Source: Sanderia malayensis
Lineage: Eukaryota; Cnidaria; Scyphozoa; Semaeostomeae; Pelagiidae
Direction of reading: 5' to 3'
Length of the DNA: 64,000 nt
Assembly: GCA_013076295.1 (NCBI GenBank)
Contig: RQOL01000532.1
Span: 372,001 to 436,000, forward strand
Shown here: one piece after another, positions 30,504 through 41,112 of the stretch
Layout: the number at the start of each line of letters is the position of its first letter
How positions within the stretch are numbered: the first letter of the stretch is position 1
Notes under the pieces: model-generated
Databases searched by the model: none
Seen by the model: only the letters and a program-made list of their open reading frames with translations
What the model was told of the DNA's origin: nothing
Position numbers and translations under genes: made by a program

Positions 30504-33500
30504 TTGCATAAAAGACACTATGAGTTTCCGTTTCAAATTTTAACAGATGATGAATTTGTTGAGTTACATTTCAAAAATGACTCATCTTGCAACAACGTGG
30601 GTTCTAAAACTCTTGATTATAACCTTCTAAAGAAAGTAGAGTTTTCTAAAATGCAATTGAAAGAGTACGACCCCCTGTTTAACAAAGATATAGATAATCA
30701 TGCTAAATTTCATTCCAATTTTGATTATTACTCAACACGTAAATTCAATAAATTAGCTTCTAATCTCAAGAATCCAGTTTTTAGCTTACTAAATACCAAT
30801 ATTCAATCTCTGCTTGCGAATAGGGAAAACCTTGAAATTTTATTACAAACCCTAGACTTTAACTTTGATATTATTGCCCTTTCTGAAACATGGCACACAA
30901 AGTCGAATGATCATCTATTCGATGACATCACATTACCAGGTTACAATAATTACAAAGGAATAAAAGGTAACAGCAAAAATGGTGGATGTGGTTTTTTCGT
31001 GAATGCTAAACTTACGTTTACGGAGAGATCGGATCTTCAGTTTAATTACAAAGATGAGCTTTGTGAATTCGAAGTTTTCTGGATAGAGACTAAAAAAACT
31101 TTGATAGGCGTAGCCTATAATCACCCACGAAAAGATTCGACAAAATTCTTAGAATATCTTGATTTAACTCTTGAAAAAATTTCTAAAGAAAATAAAACAG
31201 TATTCGTAACCGGCGATTTTAATATAGACCTTCTTAAAATAGACTCCTTACCCATAGCGGAAAATTTTACAAATCTTATGTTTTCAAATTTCTATCAACC
31301 GCTGATTTTACAACCAACCAGGTGCACTGGGAGGGAAAGACCTTCTCTAATCGATAACATTTTTTATAATTCCCTGGAAAATAATGCTATAAGTGGTAAT
31401 CTAATCGCATCTGTAACTGATCATATGCCTAACTTTATTATGATTAACAAGAAAACTTACATAGAAAAGCGCAGTTGCCTAAAAAAGCGTTATTATAAGC
31501 ATTTTAATATTGAAAATTATAAGAATGACGTTAGCTCTATAAACTTTGATCTCTCTGATTTATCCAAATCAAATTTAAATGTAAAGTATAACGATTTCCA
31601 TAAGTTGATTTTAGAGAAAATAAATAAGCATGCTCCATTTCGATCACTATCTAGGAGAGAATTTAAGCAGAGACTAAAACACTGGATAACAAAAGGTATC
31701 TTGAAATCTATATCTATAAAAAACAAATACTATAAGAAGTTTCTAAAGTCCAAAAACCCTTTTTGGTATGATAAATATAAATACTACAGAAATACTCTAA
31801 GTCGCCCTATCAGACGTAGCAAGATAAACCATTATAGATCTTATTTTGAATTTTGTAAAAATAACTCAAAACAAATTTGGAATGGTATTAATGAGTTAAT
31901 TAATAAACACAATAAAAAAGCTACAAACGACATTTCTCTTATCATTAATGGTCAATTAGTAATTGATCAAAAAATAATCGCAAATGAATTCAATGAATAT
32001 TTTACTAACATTGCAAAAAAATTGGTAGATAATATCCGAAACTCAAACAAAACTTTCAATGACTACTTAAAAAACCCCTTGGAAAATAGCTTTGTTTTAT
32101 CTCCTGTATTAGAAGCTGAAGTCTTAGCCCAACTGAGCAGACTGGACGAATCTAAAGCACCAGATTGTTACGAAATTCCTGTTAAAATGATAAAAATTAT
32201 ACAAAGCTCAATCGTAAAGCCCTTAACTGAACTCATCAATGTTTCGTTTAGTACTGGCTACTACCCCAAAGCACTGAAATTTGCTAAGGTAATCCCAATT
32301 TTCAAGGCAAAATCTCCGCATGATGTTTGTAATTACCGTCCAATATCACTGTTACCTTTAATAAATAAAATTTATGAGAAACTTATGTATTCTCGTTTTA
32401 TTAGCTTTCTAGAAAAACATAAGATCTTATTTCCCCATCAATTTGGGTTTCAAAAAAACAAATCTACTTCTCTGGCAATTTTTGACGTTTGTGCTAAGCT
32501 GATTGAAGCAATTGAAGCTAAAAAATTTTCCTGCTGTGTATTCCTAGACTTTGCTAAAGCCTTTGACACTGTTGACCATAGTATACTTTTGAGCAAACTT
32601 GAATATTATGGTATTAGAGGTGTTCCCCTAGATTGGTTCAAATTATACTTGAATGATGGATCTCAAAGAGTTTTTGTCGGGGGTGAGCTCTCAAGTGACC
32701 TGGAAGTTAAATATGGGGTCCCCCAAGGCAGTGTGTTGGGTCCTTTGCTTTTCTTGTTATACATAAATGACATTCCAGAAGCATCAACAATCTTAAATTT
32801 TCACTTATTCGCAGACGATACCAGTTTATTGTATTCACATGAAAATCTAGATATTTTAGAAAGTACACTTTGTACTGAATTAAACAAGATTGCTGACTGG
32901 CTTGCAGCTAATAGATTAACTCTAAATACAAATAAATCTAATTATCTAATAATAAAGCCTCGTCAGAAGACAGCAACTAAAAGCATAAATATCCCTATAA
33001 ATGGTGAAGAACTTAAAGAATCAGAATATATTAAATACCTTGGTGTTCTAATAGATAAGAATCTCACATGGAAACCTCACATTCAGAATGTAAACATTAA
33101 AGTTTCGAAAAGTTTAGGCATTTTAGCAAAGTTAAGATATTATGTACCTAAAAACATTTTGCTTAATATTCATAATTCTTTTATTTCTCCACATATAAAT
33201 TATGGTCTGATAAACTGGGGAGGAACCTACTCTAAAACTCTAGATCCTTTGCGAACAAAACTTAAACAAGCAGTAAGAATAATTCTTTTTAAGAAAAGAA
33301 CAGAACACAGCAAACCGCTCTTTAAGGAATTGAGTCTTCTCACTTTCGATGATATTTACAAACTTGAATGCGCGAAATTTATGTTTGATGTTTCAAAGGG
33401 AAATGTTGATAGTTGCATTTGTGATTTCTTTCATCTTACCAGTACAAGCCACGCCATCAAAACAAGGCAGGCCACTAGCGGAAATTTTTCCCAACCTTCG

Positions 33501-33644
33501 CTCAGAACCAATTACAAATCGTTCCTTATTACAAATTCTGGTGTAAAAATCTGGAACAGTATACCAAATACTATCAAATGTACTAATTCCAAAAAAGCAT
33601 TTTCACGTTTTCTAAAACAATCTATTCTTGAAAAATATAAGTAA
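30504..33644 (+). CDS. LINE-B ORF2 remainder: endonuclease and reverse transcriptase
   Basis: A 1046-codon open frame. Its first codon here is TTG, not ATG; it is the interior of the ORF2 that begins at 24706. The APE-type endonuclease is complete: LLNTNIQSL, IIALSETWH, VTGDFNIDLL, SLIDNIFYN and SVTDHMPN. The RT has LDESKAPDCYEIPVKMIK, NYRPISLLPLINKIYEKL, FQKNKSTSLAIFD, CVFLDFAKAFDTVDHS, YGVPQGSVLGPLLFLLYI and the catalytic FADDTSLLY. The C-terminus has NTNKSNYLII, YLGVLIDKNLTW and IWNSIPNTIK. No stop or frameshift is visible over 3.1 kb. The element was cut only by the insertion, so it was probably intact until recently. Confidence 0.92.
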   Translation: MHKRHYEFPFQILTDDEFVELHFKNDSSCNNVGSKTLDYNLLKKVEFSKMQLKEYDPLFNKDIDNHAKFHSNFDYYSTRKFNKLASNLKNPVFSLLNTNIQSLLANRENLEILLQTLDFNFDIIALSETWHTKSNDHLFDDITLPGYNNYKGIKGNSKNGGCGFFVNAKLTFTERSDLQFNYKDELCEFEVFWIETKKTLIGVAYNHPRKDSTKFLEYLDLTLEKISKENKTVFVTGDFNIDLLKIDSLPIAENFTNLMFSNFYQPLILQPTRCTGRERPSLIDNIFYNSLENNAISGNLIASVTDHMPNFIMINKKTYIEKRSCLKKRYYKHFNIENYKNDVSSINFDLSDLSKSNLNVKYNDFHKLILEKINKHAPFRSLSRREFKQRLKHWITKGILKSISIKNKYYKKFLKSKNPFWYDKYKYYRNTLSRPIRRSKINHYRSYFEFCKNNSKQIWNGINELINKHNKKATNDISLIINGQLVIDQKIIANEFNEYFTNIAKKLVDNIRNSNKTFNDYLKNPLENSFVLSPVLEAEVLAQLSRLDESKAPDCYEIPVKMIKIIQSSIVKPLTELINVSFSTGYYPKALKFAKVIPIFKAKSPHDVCNYRPISLLPLINKIYEKLMYSRFISFLEKHKILFPHQFGFQKNKSTSLAIFDVCAKLIEAIEAKKFSCCVFLDFAKAFDTVDHSILLSKLEYYGIRGVPLDWFKLYLNDGSQRVFVGGELSSDLEVKYGVPQGSVLGPLLFLLYINDIPEASTILNFHLFADDTSLLYSHENLDILESTLCTELNKIADWLAANRLTLNTNKSNYLIIKPRQKTATKSINIPINGEELKESEYIKYLGVLIDKNLTWKPHIQNVNIKVSKSLGILAKLRYYVPKNILLNIHNSFISPHINYGLINWGGTYSKTLDPLRTKLKQAVRIILFKKRTEHSKPLFKELSLLTFDDIYKLECAKFMFDVSKGNVDSCICDFFHLTSTSHAIKTRQATSGNFSQPSLRTNYKSFLITNSGVKIWNSIPNTIKCTNSKKAFSRFLKQSILEKYK

Positions 33645-33838
33645 AAATCCAAAAATACAATTCATCCCGTTGATCCAAATAATATGCCTTAATTAATATG
33701 CCTTAATTAATATGCCTTAAATTGTTATTGTTGTTATTACCTATTATTATTATTAATATTGATTTTCTTTAATTTTAATTCACTTTTCATTGATTATTCT
33801 TTTCTTTTATTTAATCATTTTTGTCATTATCGACTAAT

Positions 33839-34321
33839 TTTCTTCTTAAAATATCTTTCTTATACATTTGAAACATATTCGTGTTTCGTGTATATTTCAC
33901 TTTTATCTATTTTTAACACGTCACTGAGGTCATATGGCTTCGATAGCTCTTTTCAGAGCTCTTTCCATATGTCCTTCAGCAATAACTTTGTAAATTGATG
34001 TAATACCTATATTCTTCTCTGTTCGATTAAAAGTTAACTTAAATATTCATCATATCGTTTTCTCGTATCATTGTAATTAAATTCTTCTTAAAATATCTTT
34101 CTTATACATTTGAAACATATTCGTGTATATTTCACTTTTATCTATTTTTAACACGTCACTGAGGTCATATGGCTTCGATTCGATAGCTCTTTTCAGAGCT
34201 CTTTCCATATGTCCTTCAGCAATAACTTTGTAAATTGATGTAATACCTATATTCTTCTCTGTTCGATTAAAAGTTAACTTAAATATTCATCATATCGTTT
34301 TCTCGTATCATTGTAATTAAA
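33839..34321 (+). repeat. Tandem duplication (about 240 bp x 2) in the LINE-B 3' UTR
   Basis: The block from TTCTTCTTAAAATATC to CGTATCATTGTAATTAAA is present twice in a row. The copies differ by a 7-base gap (GTTTCGT) and a 5-base repeat (TTCGA). Each holds a small hairpin, CATATGGCTTCGATAGCTC against GAGCTCTTTCCATATG. Upstream, TAATATGCCTTAAT is repeated three times (33681-33719). Confidence 0.88.
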
Positions 34322-34344
34322 TATTGTTATTGTTGAAAAATACA

Positions 34345-34366
34345 TGAAATTGAAATTGAAATTGGA
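34345..34366 (+). repeat. LINE-B 3' tail
   Basis: GAAATT hexamer-type repeat ending the element, after which THAP coding sequence resumes (about 34367). Confidence 0.75.
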
Positions 34367-37214
34367 TATCTCTCTCCATAAGTTCCCTAACTCTTCCAAA
34401 TACCCTGCTCTGTATCGTACTTGGGTGCAGTTTGTCAGGAGACACCGCGAAAATTGGCAGCCTACAGCATCATCTTCTCTGTGTTCCGTTCATTTTTCCG
34501 ATTCCTGCTTCAATGTGAACAGACAGATAGCGAAAGAGCTGGGGAAAAATATATCCCTGAAAAAAGACGCAGTTCCCACGATCGACGTGGCCATTGGGCC
34601 TAAAGTTGCTGTTGCTTACAACGAATGAGATCTAAAAACGATTAGTAACAGTTGGAGTCAAAAAGCCATAAACTCATTCCACTAGAAAATTGATTCTATA
34701 AGCATAAATGTTTGTCTGTATTTAGTATAGAAAGATGTATTAATTTGCAGACCATTGCCAGCTATGATATGGAAAGCAATGATTCTGAGGACTGCCATAC
34801 CTCGGACTGCCATACCTGTGACGAGAGAATGCAAACCATCATTGCTCTGAAAAAGTCAGTTTGGTATTATAAGAAGAAACTTTCACAAATCACTGACAAT
34901 GAAGAAGTAAGTGATTTGCATATAAATACTTTGTAAAAATACTTAAAGTAATTATTATATTTTTTTGTAAACTTTTTGCACAGTCACATGGTGATGAAGA
35001 ATATTCAGATGGGCCAAGTTTTTATGACCACATGCACCAGGAAGACTTGGATAAACCTTGTGATATGAATGTGGATGATGGCACTGCGAGTGAGAGTGAT
35101 ACAGATTGGTCCTCCTGTGAAGAAAATGCAACAGAGTTTAATAGTGGAAATAACTCCACCATTAGGTAGCTACACTATATCTTAAAATGTAAACAAACTC
35201 TTAATTCAACAAGGACCTTTTAGCTACAAACCTCAGTAAAATTATAATTCCTCAATTCTCAATTCTTTGCAGTGTTCCAACTGGTACAAAGCCTGCTGAT
35301 GAGCCAAAGTTTGTGGTTTTTTGGGGAATGCTGATGTCACTTTTTGGGGTGTTTTGTTTTTCGTGTAAAGCAGCAAACCCTTCTGTAGAGATACAAAGAC
35401 ATGGTACAATGGCTACAGTGATACAGTCATGCACTCACTGTGGTCAGAAGTTTAAGTGGCATAGCCAACCTTTCTTGTTTCACCATCTTCCTGCTGGCAA
35501 TCTCATGATGAGTTTTGGTAAGGTTTTCTTTTTCCTTTTTCTGAGAAATTATTCTTCTTGGTACATCAACTTGAATAGCATAATCACAGTTTAATGATTA
35601 TTTGTAACAGGTATTTTGATGTCTGGAGTTAGCATTAGCCAAGTCATGCTGATGTTCAAGCATATGGGTTTATCTGCTGTTTCATTACGAACATACTTTG
35701 CACACCAGAAAAGATTGTTGTTTCCATCTGTTTTAAGTTTTTGGAAGCAGCATCAGGCTCAGATGATGGAGAAGTTGGCAGGCATGCTGTATGGTCAGGA
35801 GATGGTCGGTTTGATTCGATGGGGCGATGGATCAGAGAACAACATCCCAAAACGCAACATTTTCATGACTTGTGGCATGTTTGCAAAAGTATCACCAAGA
35901 AATTGTTTACTGTTGGTAAAGAGACAGGATGTGAGGCAATCCTTGGCTGGATCAAAGGCATACGCAACCATCTGTTCTGGTCTGCACAATCCACAAAGCA
36001 AGGATTTGGTGACTTGATTCTGGCCAAATGGAAGTCCATGTTACGCCATGTAACAAACAAGCATCATGACCATCCAGACAAGTTATTTGACAAATGTGCT
36101 CATGGAGACATTGAAGAACGAGATTACATCAAGTCTGGTTGGTAGTACTATTATGAAATATTTCTATTTCATAATAGTACTTTCATAATAGAAGTTATTC
36201 ATATTTCATAATGAATAACTTTTTTCCTTATGACTTTTCTTCAGTATTTTAATGTTTATCCAAATCTTTTAACAGGCTCACATGCATTTGAGAGACTTTA
36301 CTCTGTCACCATGAACACCAGAATACTGTCAGCAATAAAGCGCTTGTCATCTGATTCACAAACAAGTTGCTTGGAAAGTTTCCATTCAACTTTAAATCAC
36401 TGGCACCCAAAAATGATTCATTTCTCTTGGCTTGGTACATACTGCAGGTAAATTACATGGATTTATCACATGGAAAAGTTGGCATTTTCAAATGGTCATC
36501 ATTAAAGATTGTTTTTGCATCTCTATTTTTCAGGCATGTCCTGGCTATGCTGCACTTTAACAAAAATATAAAAAGGGTGTCACCGAGAGCAAAGGATGGC
36601 AGCGTCTATTATAATGTGACATACCCAAAATTCAAACTCGGCGAAGAAGTTGTTCGAGAAGTTGCTGTTCTACCAACATATGGTAAGCCTTATGTGTATC
36701 CATCCAAAATATTTGCACTGTTCTCCAAAACATATATCTGTCCTACTTCCAATCTGGCAAATAAAAATCATAATTTTATGCATTTCATCCTTAGATTATG
36801 TGAATAGTATTAAAAATACAATGTTTTCAACTTCAATGCATGAGCTGAAAATCATCTCGCATTAACATGCTGAGGCACGCCCAGATCCACTTTGCACACA
36901 GTTCGCAAATCGATCATCAAAGACAGTTGCAGTGCAGCGATATAAAGAAAAGCAGCTGCTTGAAACACCAAAATTTCCTCCTGGTATGGCAAATCTTACA
37001 CACGACATTAAATATTAAGATATATCAGCAGAGAGCTGCAGTAAACACTAACTTAAATTCCTTTTCAGAACCCGAACAACATTTCTTGGAGGCTTTGAAT
37101 GCAATGCCATTACCAACGCCAATTTCAACCTCTGAAAGAAGAACAAGGTGCTGCAAAAAGTGCAAATTGCTGATGAAAGGACATCCACAAGGACATTGTC
37201 CTCATCAAGAATAA
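34367..37214 (+). pseudogene. THAP-domain transposase, exons 2 onward
   Basis: At least nine exons with good splice sites: about 34367-34620, 34751-34906, 34984-35165, 35273-35517, 35611-36137, 36276-36447, 36534-36682, 36795-36983 and 37069-37214. Exon 1b holds the rest of the THAP finger (ISLHKFPNSSKYP, WVQFVRRHR, then SLCSVHF). Later exons hold a small zinc-finger-like block (CTHCGQKFKW) and the RNase H-type core: GDGRFDSMG, HDLWHVCKSITKKL, GIRNHLFW and TSCLESFHSTLNHWHPK, which may carry the catalytic Glu. The last exon ends in CCKKCKLLMKGH. Damage: a frameshift near 35785, a deletion after GDGRFDSMG that removes the second acidic region, and a TAA at about 36861. It is related to THAP transposase-like proteins of cnidarians and fish. 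The Kolobok label is tentative. Confidence 0.78.
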
Positions 37215-37227
37215 TGAATCTTCTTAC

Positions 37228-40200
37228 CTATGTTCTTTCCTCTGTAGAGGCATAGCCATGTGTTCTGCTAGTTGGAAATTTTGCTCGAATGTAGTTATAT
37301 ACACATGCTGACAATGGTCTTGCGTTATCCCATCCCAGGTAACCAAAAAGATATCTGGTTACCCAACGATAGGCAACTGCTCTTAAATATCTACAGAGAG
37401 ATCAATACATTTTTCTTATCAGTTTATCACAAATGTAACACTATTTAAGATATCAGACCTGTAGTGACAATGGCAGCATTGGAGGGGCCAAACACCCCTA
37501 CTAGACAGGGCATATAGTCTAACAATCTAACAAAGTGCCTAATTTTTGTTTTCTCGCTTGATTGTCATAGATATGATGGTAAGCTTCAAAATTGCACTGG
37601 GTACCTTTCCGGAAATTACCCCAAAGTCACATGACTGATGACGTCATTTTCCGCAAAATGTTTGGGCCTAATCGTTTATAACTTTTTTGTTGTTTATCTT
37701 AGGTCAAAATAAAGTTCTGTTATAGGCTCTACGTTGGAAGAGCTTTCGAATGATATATCGTTTTTTATATTTTGCCGATATTTATATTTTGGTCACGTGA
37801 CCTGGTCAATAACTCTAAAAATCGCAAAAATTGCAATTCACGCTCAAACCACGGATTCCAATGGAGGAATTTTTATTTACGTCAAAGTGACCCAAATAGT
37901 TGTGGGTACACCTCCATCAGGCCATAGACATGCGGCTGGTGCGATGACAAATGTCAGATAATTGAAATTACCGGGTGCGCCAGAAAATGATATACACGTT
38001 TGAAGAGACATGGTGATACCAATTTCGGTTTTTGGACATCTAACTTCACTAGACATTATCTAATGTGTTTTTAAGGTACCCCAAGCTTTAAGTTTGCTCT
38101 TTGGACAATGCTTTTGAGAAGTAAGTCCAACTTTCTGTTGTAAAGATGTTGAGAAATAGCTCTGCAAATGTCTCTACTTTTCCTGGTGCACCCGATATAT
38201 GCCTATAATGCTAAGATAACATATATTTGAAAAAGCGTAACAAAACTTTGAAGTTATAAATTCAGTTGTGCGAAATTTCAGTATATCACCTTTTTTATCT
38301 CCGTCAAAAGAATTTCACGTTCATGGCATGTAGTCGTTATCTGAAGAAGTGATCAATTGACTGTCTGTTGTAGAAAAGTTGCTTTGTCACCCCAATAACC
38401 ATTCATTATCAGTGGTGGTAGATACATGTCCAGCTTTGAACGCAGTAGATTCCTCGCTCGGCATATCAGAAAGGAATATCAACTATCGATTTTTTTTCGC
38501 CGTGGTGGTATATTGAGGCATCTGGCTCTGTATGGCAGATTGACTCTTCAGTAGCTTGGTCGGCTAATCGAGGTACCTGTGCATCTAAGCATCGAAGCTA
38601 CGAGTAGCACTGCATGTGTCTCTCTCTAGGTACCATGACCATCATGGGCGTAAGTGGTCATGGTCTTCCTTTTTTCTTCGATATTTTGCCGCATGTAGAA
38701 TGTCATTTGTTGTCATCATATAATCCTTTGCCATGGATGGTAACATCATTTTTCTCTGCCTTCCTCTCGCTTTCTTGCCTTGAATCTTTCCTGTCAATAC
38801 AATTTGTTCCAACTCTTCTTTCCGTATCACATGACCTATAAACTTTCTTTTCCTTTGTGTAATGTCTTTCCACAACGATCTTTGCGTTTTTGCTATCTGC
38901 AGTGTTTCCTCATTGCTGACATGTCATGTCCAGGATATTATTAGCATTCGTCTAATAAACCACATTTCTGAAGCTTCGATTCGCTTCCTCACCGTAGAAG
39001 ATACTGTCCAGCACTCGGAACCATATGTAAGGATTGGAATGATGTAAAATTTGCATGAACTGCATGAATTCTCAACATGGCTTTCGTTTTCTTGCCCACT
39101 GTACATAATGTCTTGCTTGAATTGCTTTGCACCAACGACGCTTTTGCAAAAGTCTTTTGATTTGCCTAAGTTTTCAATTAATTTTAGAAATTTTTTATTC
39201 TTTGCGATTTTCTTAAAAATTCTAATTTTTCCGACATTTAATTTATATGCTGTCGTGTCGCCGCCATTTATTGCGCGGAACTGAGGAAGCACCTGACAAA
39301 CATTTTCTCGAAGCCTTTCTACGATATATGATATAAGAAGAAATACACGAAAGCCGACCAAGCTACTTAAGAGTCAATCTGCCATACAGAGCCAGATGCC
39401 TCAATATACCACCACGGCGAAAAAAAATCGATAGTCAATATGCCTTTCTGATATGCCGAGCGAGGAATCTACTGCGTTCAAAGCTGGACATGTATCTACC
39501 ACCACTGATAATGAATGGTTATTGGGGTGACAAAGCAACTTTTCTACAACAGACAGTCAATTGATCACTTCTTCAGATAACGACTACATGCCATGAACGT
39601 GAAATTCTTTTGACGGAGATAAAAAAAGTGATATACTGAAATTTCGCACAACTGAATTTATAACTTCAAATTTTTTTACGCTTTTTCAAATATATGTTAT
39701 CTTAGCATTATAGGCATATAACGGGTGCACCAGGAAAAGTAGAGACATTTGCAGAGCTATTTCTCAACATCTTTACAACAGAAAGTTGGACTTACTTCTC
39801 AAAAGCATTGTCCAAAGAGCAAACTTAAAGCTTGGGGTATCTTAAAAACACATTAGATAATGTCTAGTGAAGTTAGATGTCCAAAAACCGAAATTGGTAT
39901 CACCATGTCTCTTCAAACGTGTATATCATTTTCTGGCGAACCCGGTAATTTCAATTATCTGACATTTGTCATCGCGCCAGCCGCATGTCTATGGCCTGAT
40001 GGAGGTGTACCCACAACTATTTGGGGGCACTTTGACATAAATAAAAATTCCTCCATTGGAATCCGTGGTTTGAGCGTGAATTGCAATTTTTGCGATTTTT
40101 ATAGTTATTGACCAGGTCACGTGACTAAAATATAAATATCTGCAAAATATAAAAAACTATATATCATTCGAAAGCTCTCCCAACGTAGAGCCTATAACAG

Positions 40201-41112
40201 AACTTTATTTTGACCTACGATAAACAACAAAAAAGTTATGAACGATTAGGCCCAAAAGTTTTGCGAAAAATGACGTCATCAGTCATGTGACTTTGGGGCA
40301 ATTTTCGGAAAGGTACCAAGTGTAATTTTGAAGCTTACCATCATATCTATCAGAATCAAGCGAGAAAACAAACATTAGGCACTTTGTTAGATTGTTAGAC
40401 TATATGCCCTGTCTATACTTGCTAAAACATTTGATGCACATTTTTAAATCGGACCTCCAATAATTACCACTGCGTTACGGTCATGATATATACTCACATC
40501 ATGTGTTGTATGTAACTTACTCGTTTTTGGACTGTCCTGCTCGTTGGCGATAGCGTCGGCCAATTCTATCTCGCAGCTCATGACCAGTCATTTCAAGAAC
40601 GACAGTGTTTGTGACTGCTTGAAAATCCTCGTGTTTTGTAATGCACGGGATACGTTCGATACTGCCATCAAAAGTCAGCTTCCCTGATGCTTCAGCTATT
40701 TCTCCGCAACAGCGGTATTCCCTTGGGCCTTGCAGAAAATCTCTACGGCAGTGATGGCAAGTGCACCTGAACGAAATAGTACCCTGAGCTACATCATGTG
40801 ATTCCATAAAATTAGAGTTCGACAGTTGCTACAAATTTATTAAACGGCAATAAAAACTAACCATTTGTCAATCGAAGAAATATTTTCAAAACGGGCATCT
40901 AGCTCTTGCAGGGATAGGCCGTCACAACCAGATTCTTCGTCGTTGCTGCCGTACTCAACTCCAGGTCTGGCAAGGGGTTCTCCTTCGTACGGATTCCTAC
41001 CTAAAGAACTGACTACTGCATAGTCTCCCTCTTCTTCGCTGCTCTCAAAAAGACTTCTTCTTTCATTGTCCGAGGAGGAGGAACTTGAACTGGAAAACTC
41101 GCTTTCCGACAT
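37228..41112 (-). CDS. P2X7 C-terminal-domain-only protein, three exons
   Basis: Exons on the minus strand: 41112-40858 (MSESEF, Ser/Glu-rich), 40828-40521 and 37390-37228. With the in-frame donor at 40857 the spliced frame is complete at 241 residues. The more canonical donor four bases earlier (ATG|GTTAGT) would shift the frame. Exon 2 has the zinc-coordinating Cys cluster (FRCTCHHCRRDFLQGPREYR, then CCGEI) and IPCITKHEDFQAVTNTVVLE. Exon 3 has AYRWVTRYLFGYLGW and PLSACVYNYIRAKFP. Together these match the intracellular zinc-binding domain of P2X7 receptors, with no channel domain. The second intron (37391-40520) holds foldback 2. The stop is 13 bases from the transposase stop, tail to tail. 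The function is unknown. Confidence 0.8.
37502..38565 (+). repeat. Foldback element 2, left arm (1064 bp)
   Basis: Starts TAGACAGGGCATATAGTCTA and ends ...AGTAGCTTGGTCGGCT. Its reverse complement is 39352-40415, the same length to within a few bases and roughly 95% identical by eye. It is non-coding. Confidence 0.9.
38566..39351. other. Spacer of foldback element 2
   Basis: A 786-bp centre containing a minus-strand LINE 3' end (38640-39100) and, near 39130-39290, sequence with no clear assignment. Confidence 0.6.
38640..39100 (-). pseudogene. LINE C-terminal fragment inside foldback 2
   Basis: Minus-strand frames read PILTYGSECWTVSSTVRKRI, EMWFIRRML, then KFIGHVIRKEELEQIVLTGK and GKKARGRQRKM. 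These are the conserved C-terminal motifs of a non-LTR reverse transcriptase of a different clade from LINE-A, B and C. A frame change separates the two parts. The frame upstream of PILTYG (to 39361) does not resemble an RT. Confidence 0.75.
39352..40415 (-). repeat. Foldback element 2, right arm (1064 bp)
   Basis: Inverted counterpart of 37502-38565. The whole element (37502-40415, 2914 bp) lies within the second intron of the P2X7-domain gene, leaving both splice sites intact. Confidence 0.9.

Larger units (their letters stand above)
23501..34366 (+). mobile_element. LINE-B: near full-length CR1-type LINE split by a 5.3-kb insertion
   Basis: 5' UTR (23501-23756), ORF1 (23757-24605), ORF2 N-terminus with PHD fingers (24706-about 25170), ORF2 remainder (30504-33644), 3' UTR with a tandem duplication, and a GAAATT-type tail (34345-34366). 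The two ORF2 parts belong together: the second zinc finger stops after KVWCCST on the left and resumes on the right with a Cys followed by KRHYEFPFQILTDDEF. This mirrors the first finger's sequence into FPFQSLTDNNF. Removing the insert leaves an element of about 5.5 kb. Confidence 0.8.

Noticed and set aside
30504..30506. Apparent start codon of a 1046-residue LINE protein
   Set aside because: The codon is TTG and the sequence is the interior of the ORF2 that begins at 24706; the upstream end is the edge of an insertion.
23501..34366. Two separate LINE copies, one 5' fragment and one 3' fragment
   Set aside because: The split zinc finger resumes across the insert with the missing Cys, so a single interrupted element is the simpler reading.
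37228..41112. A P2X7 ion-channel gene
   Set aside because: Only the cytoplasmic zinc-binding domain is encoded. There is no transmembrane segment or ATP-binding ectodomain in or near the exons.
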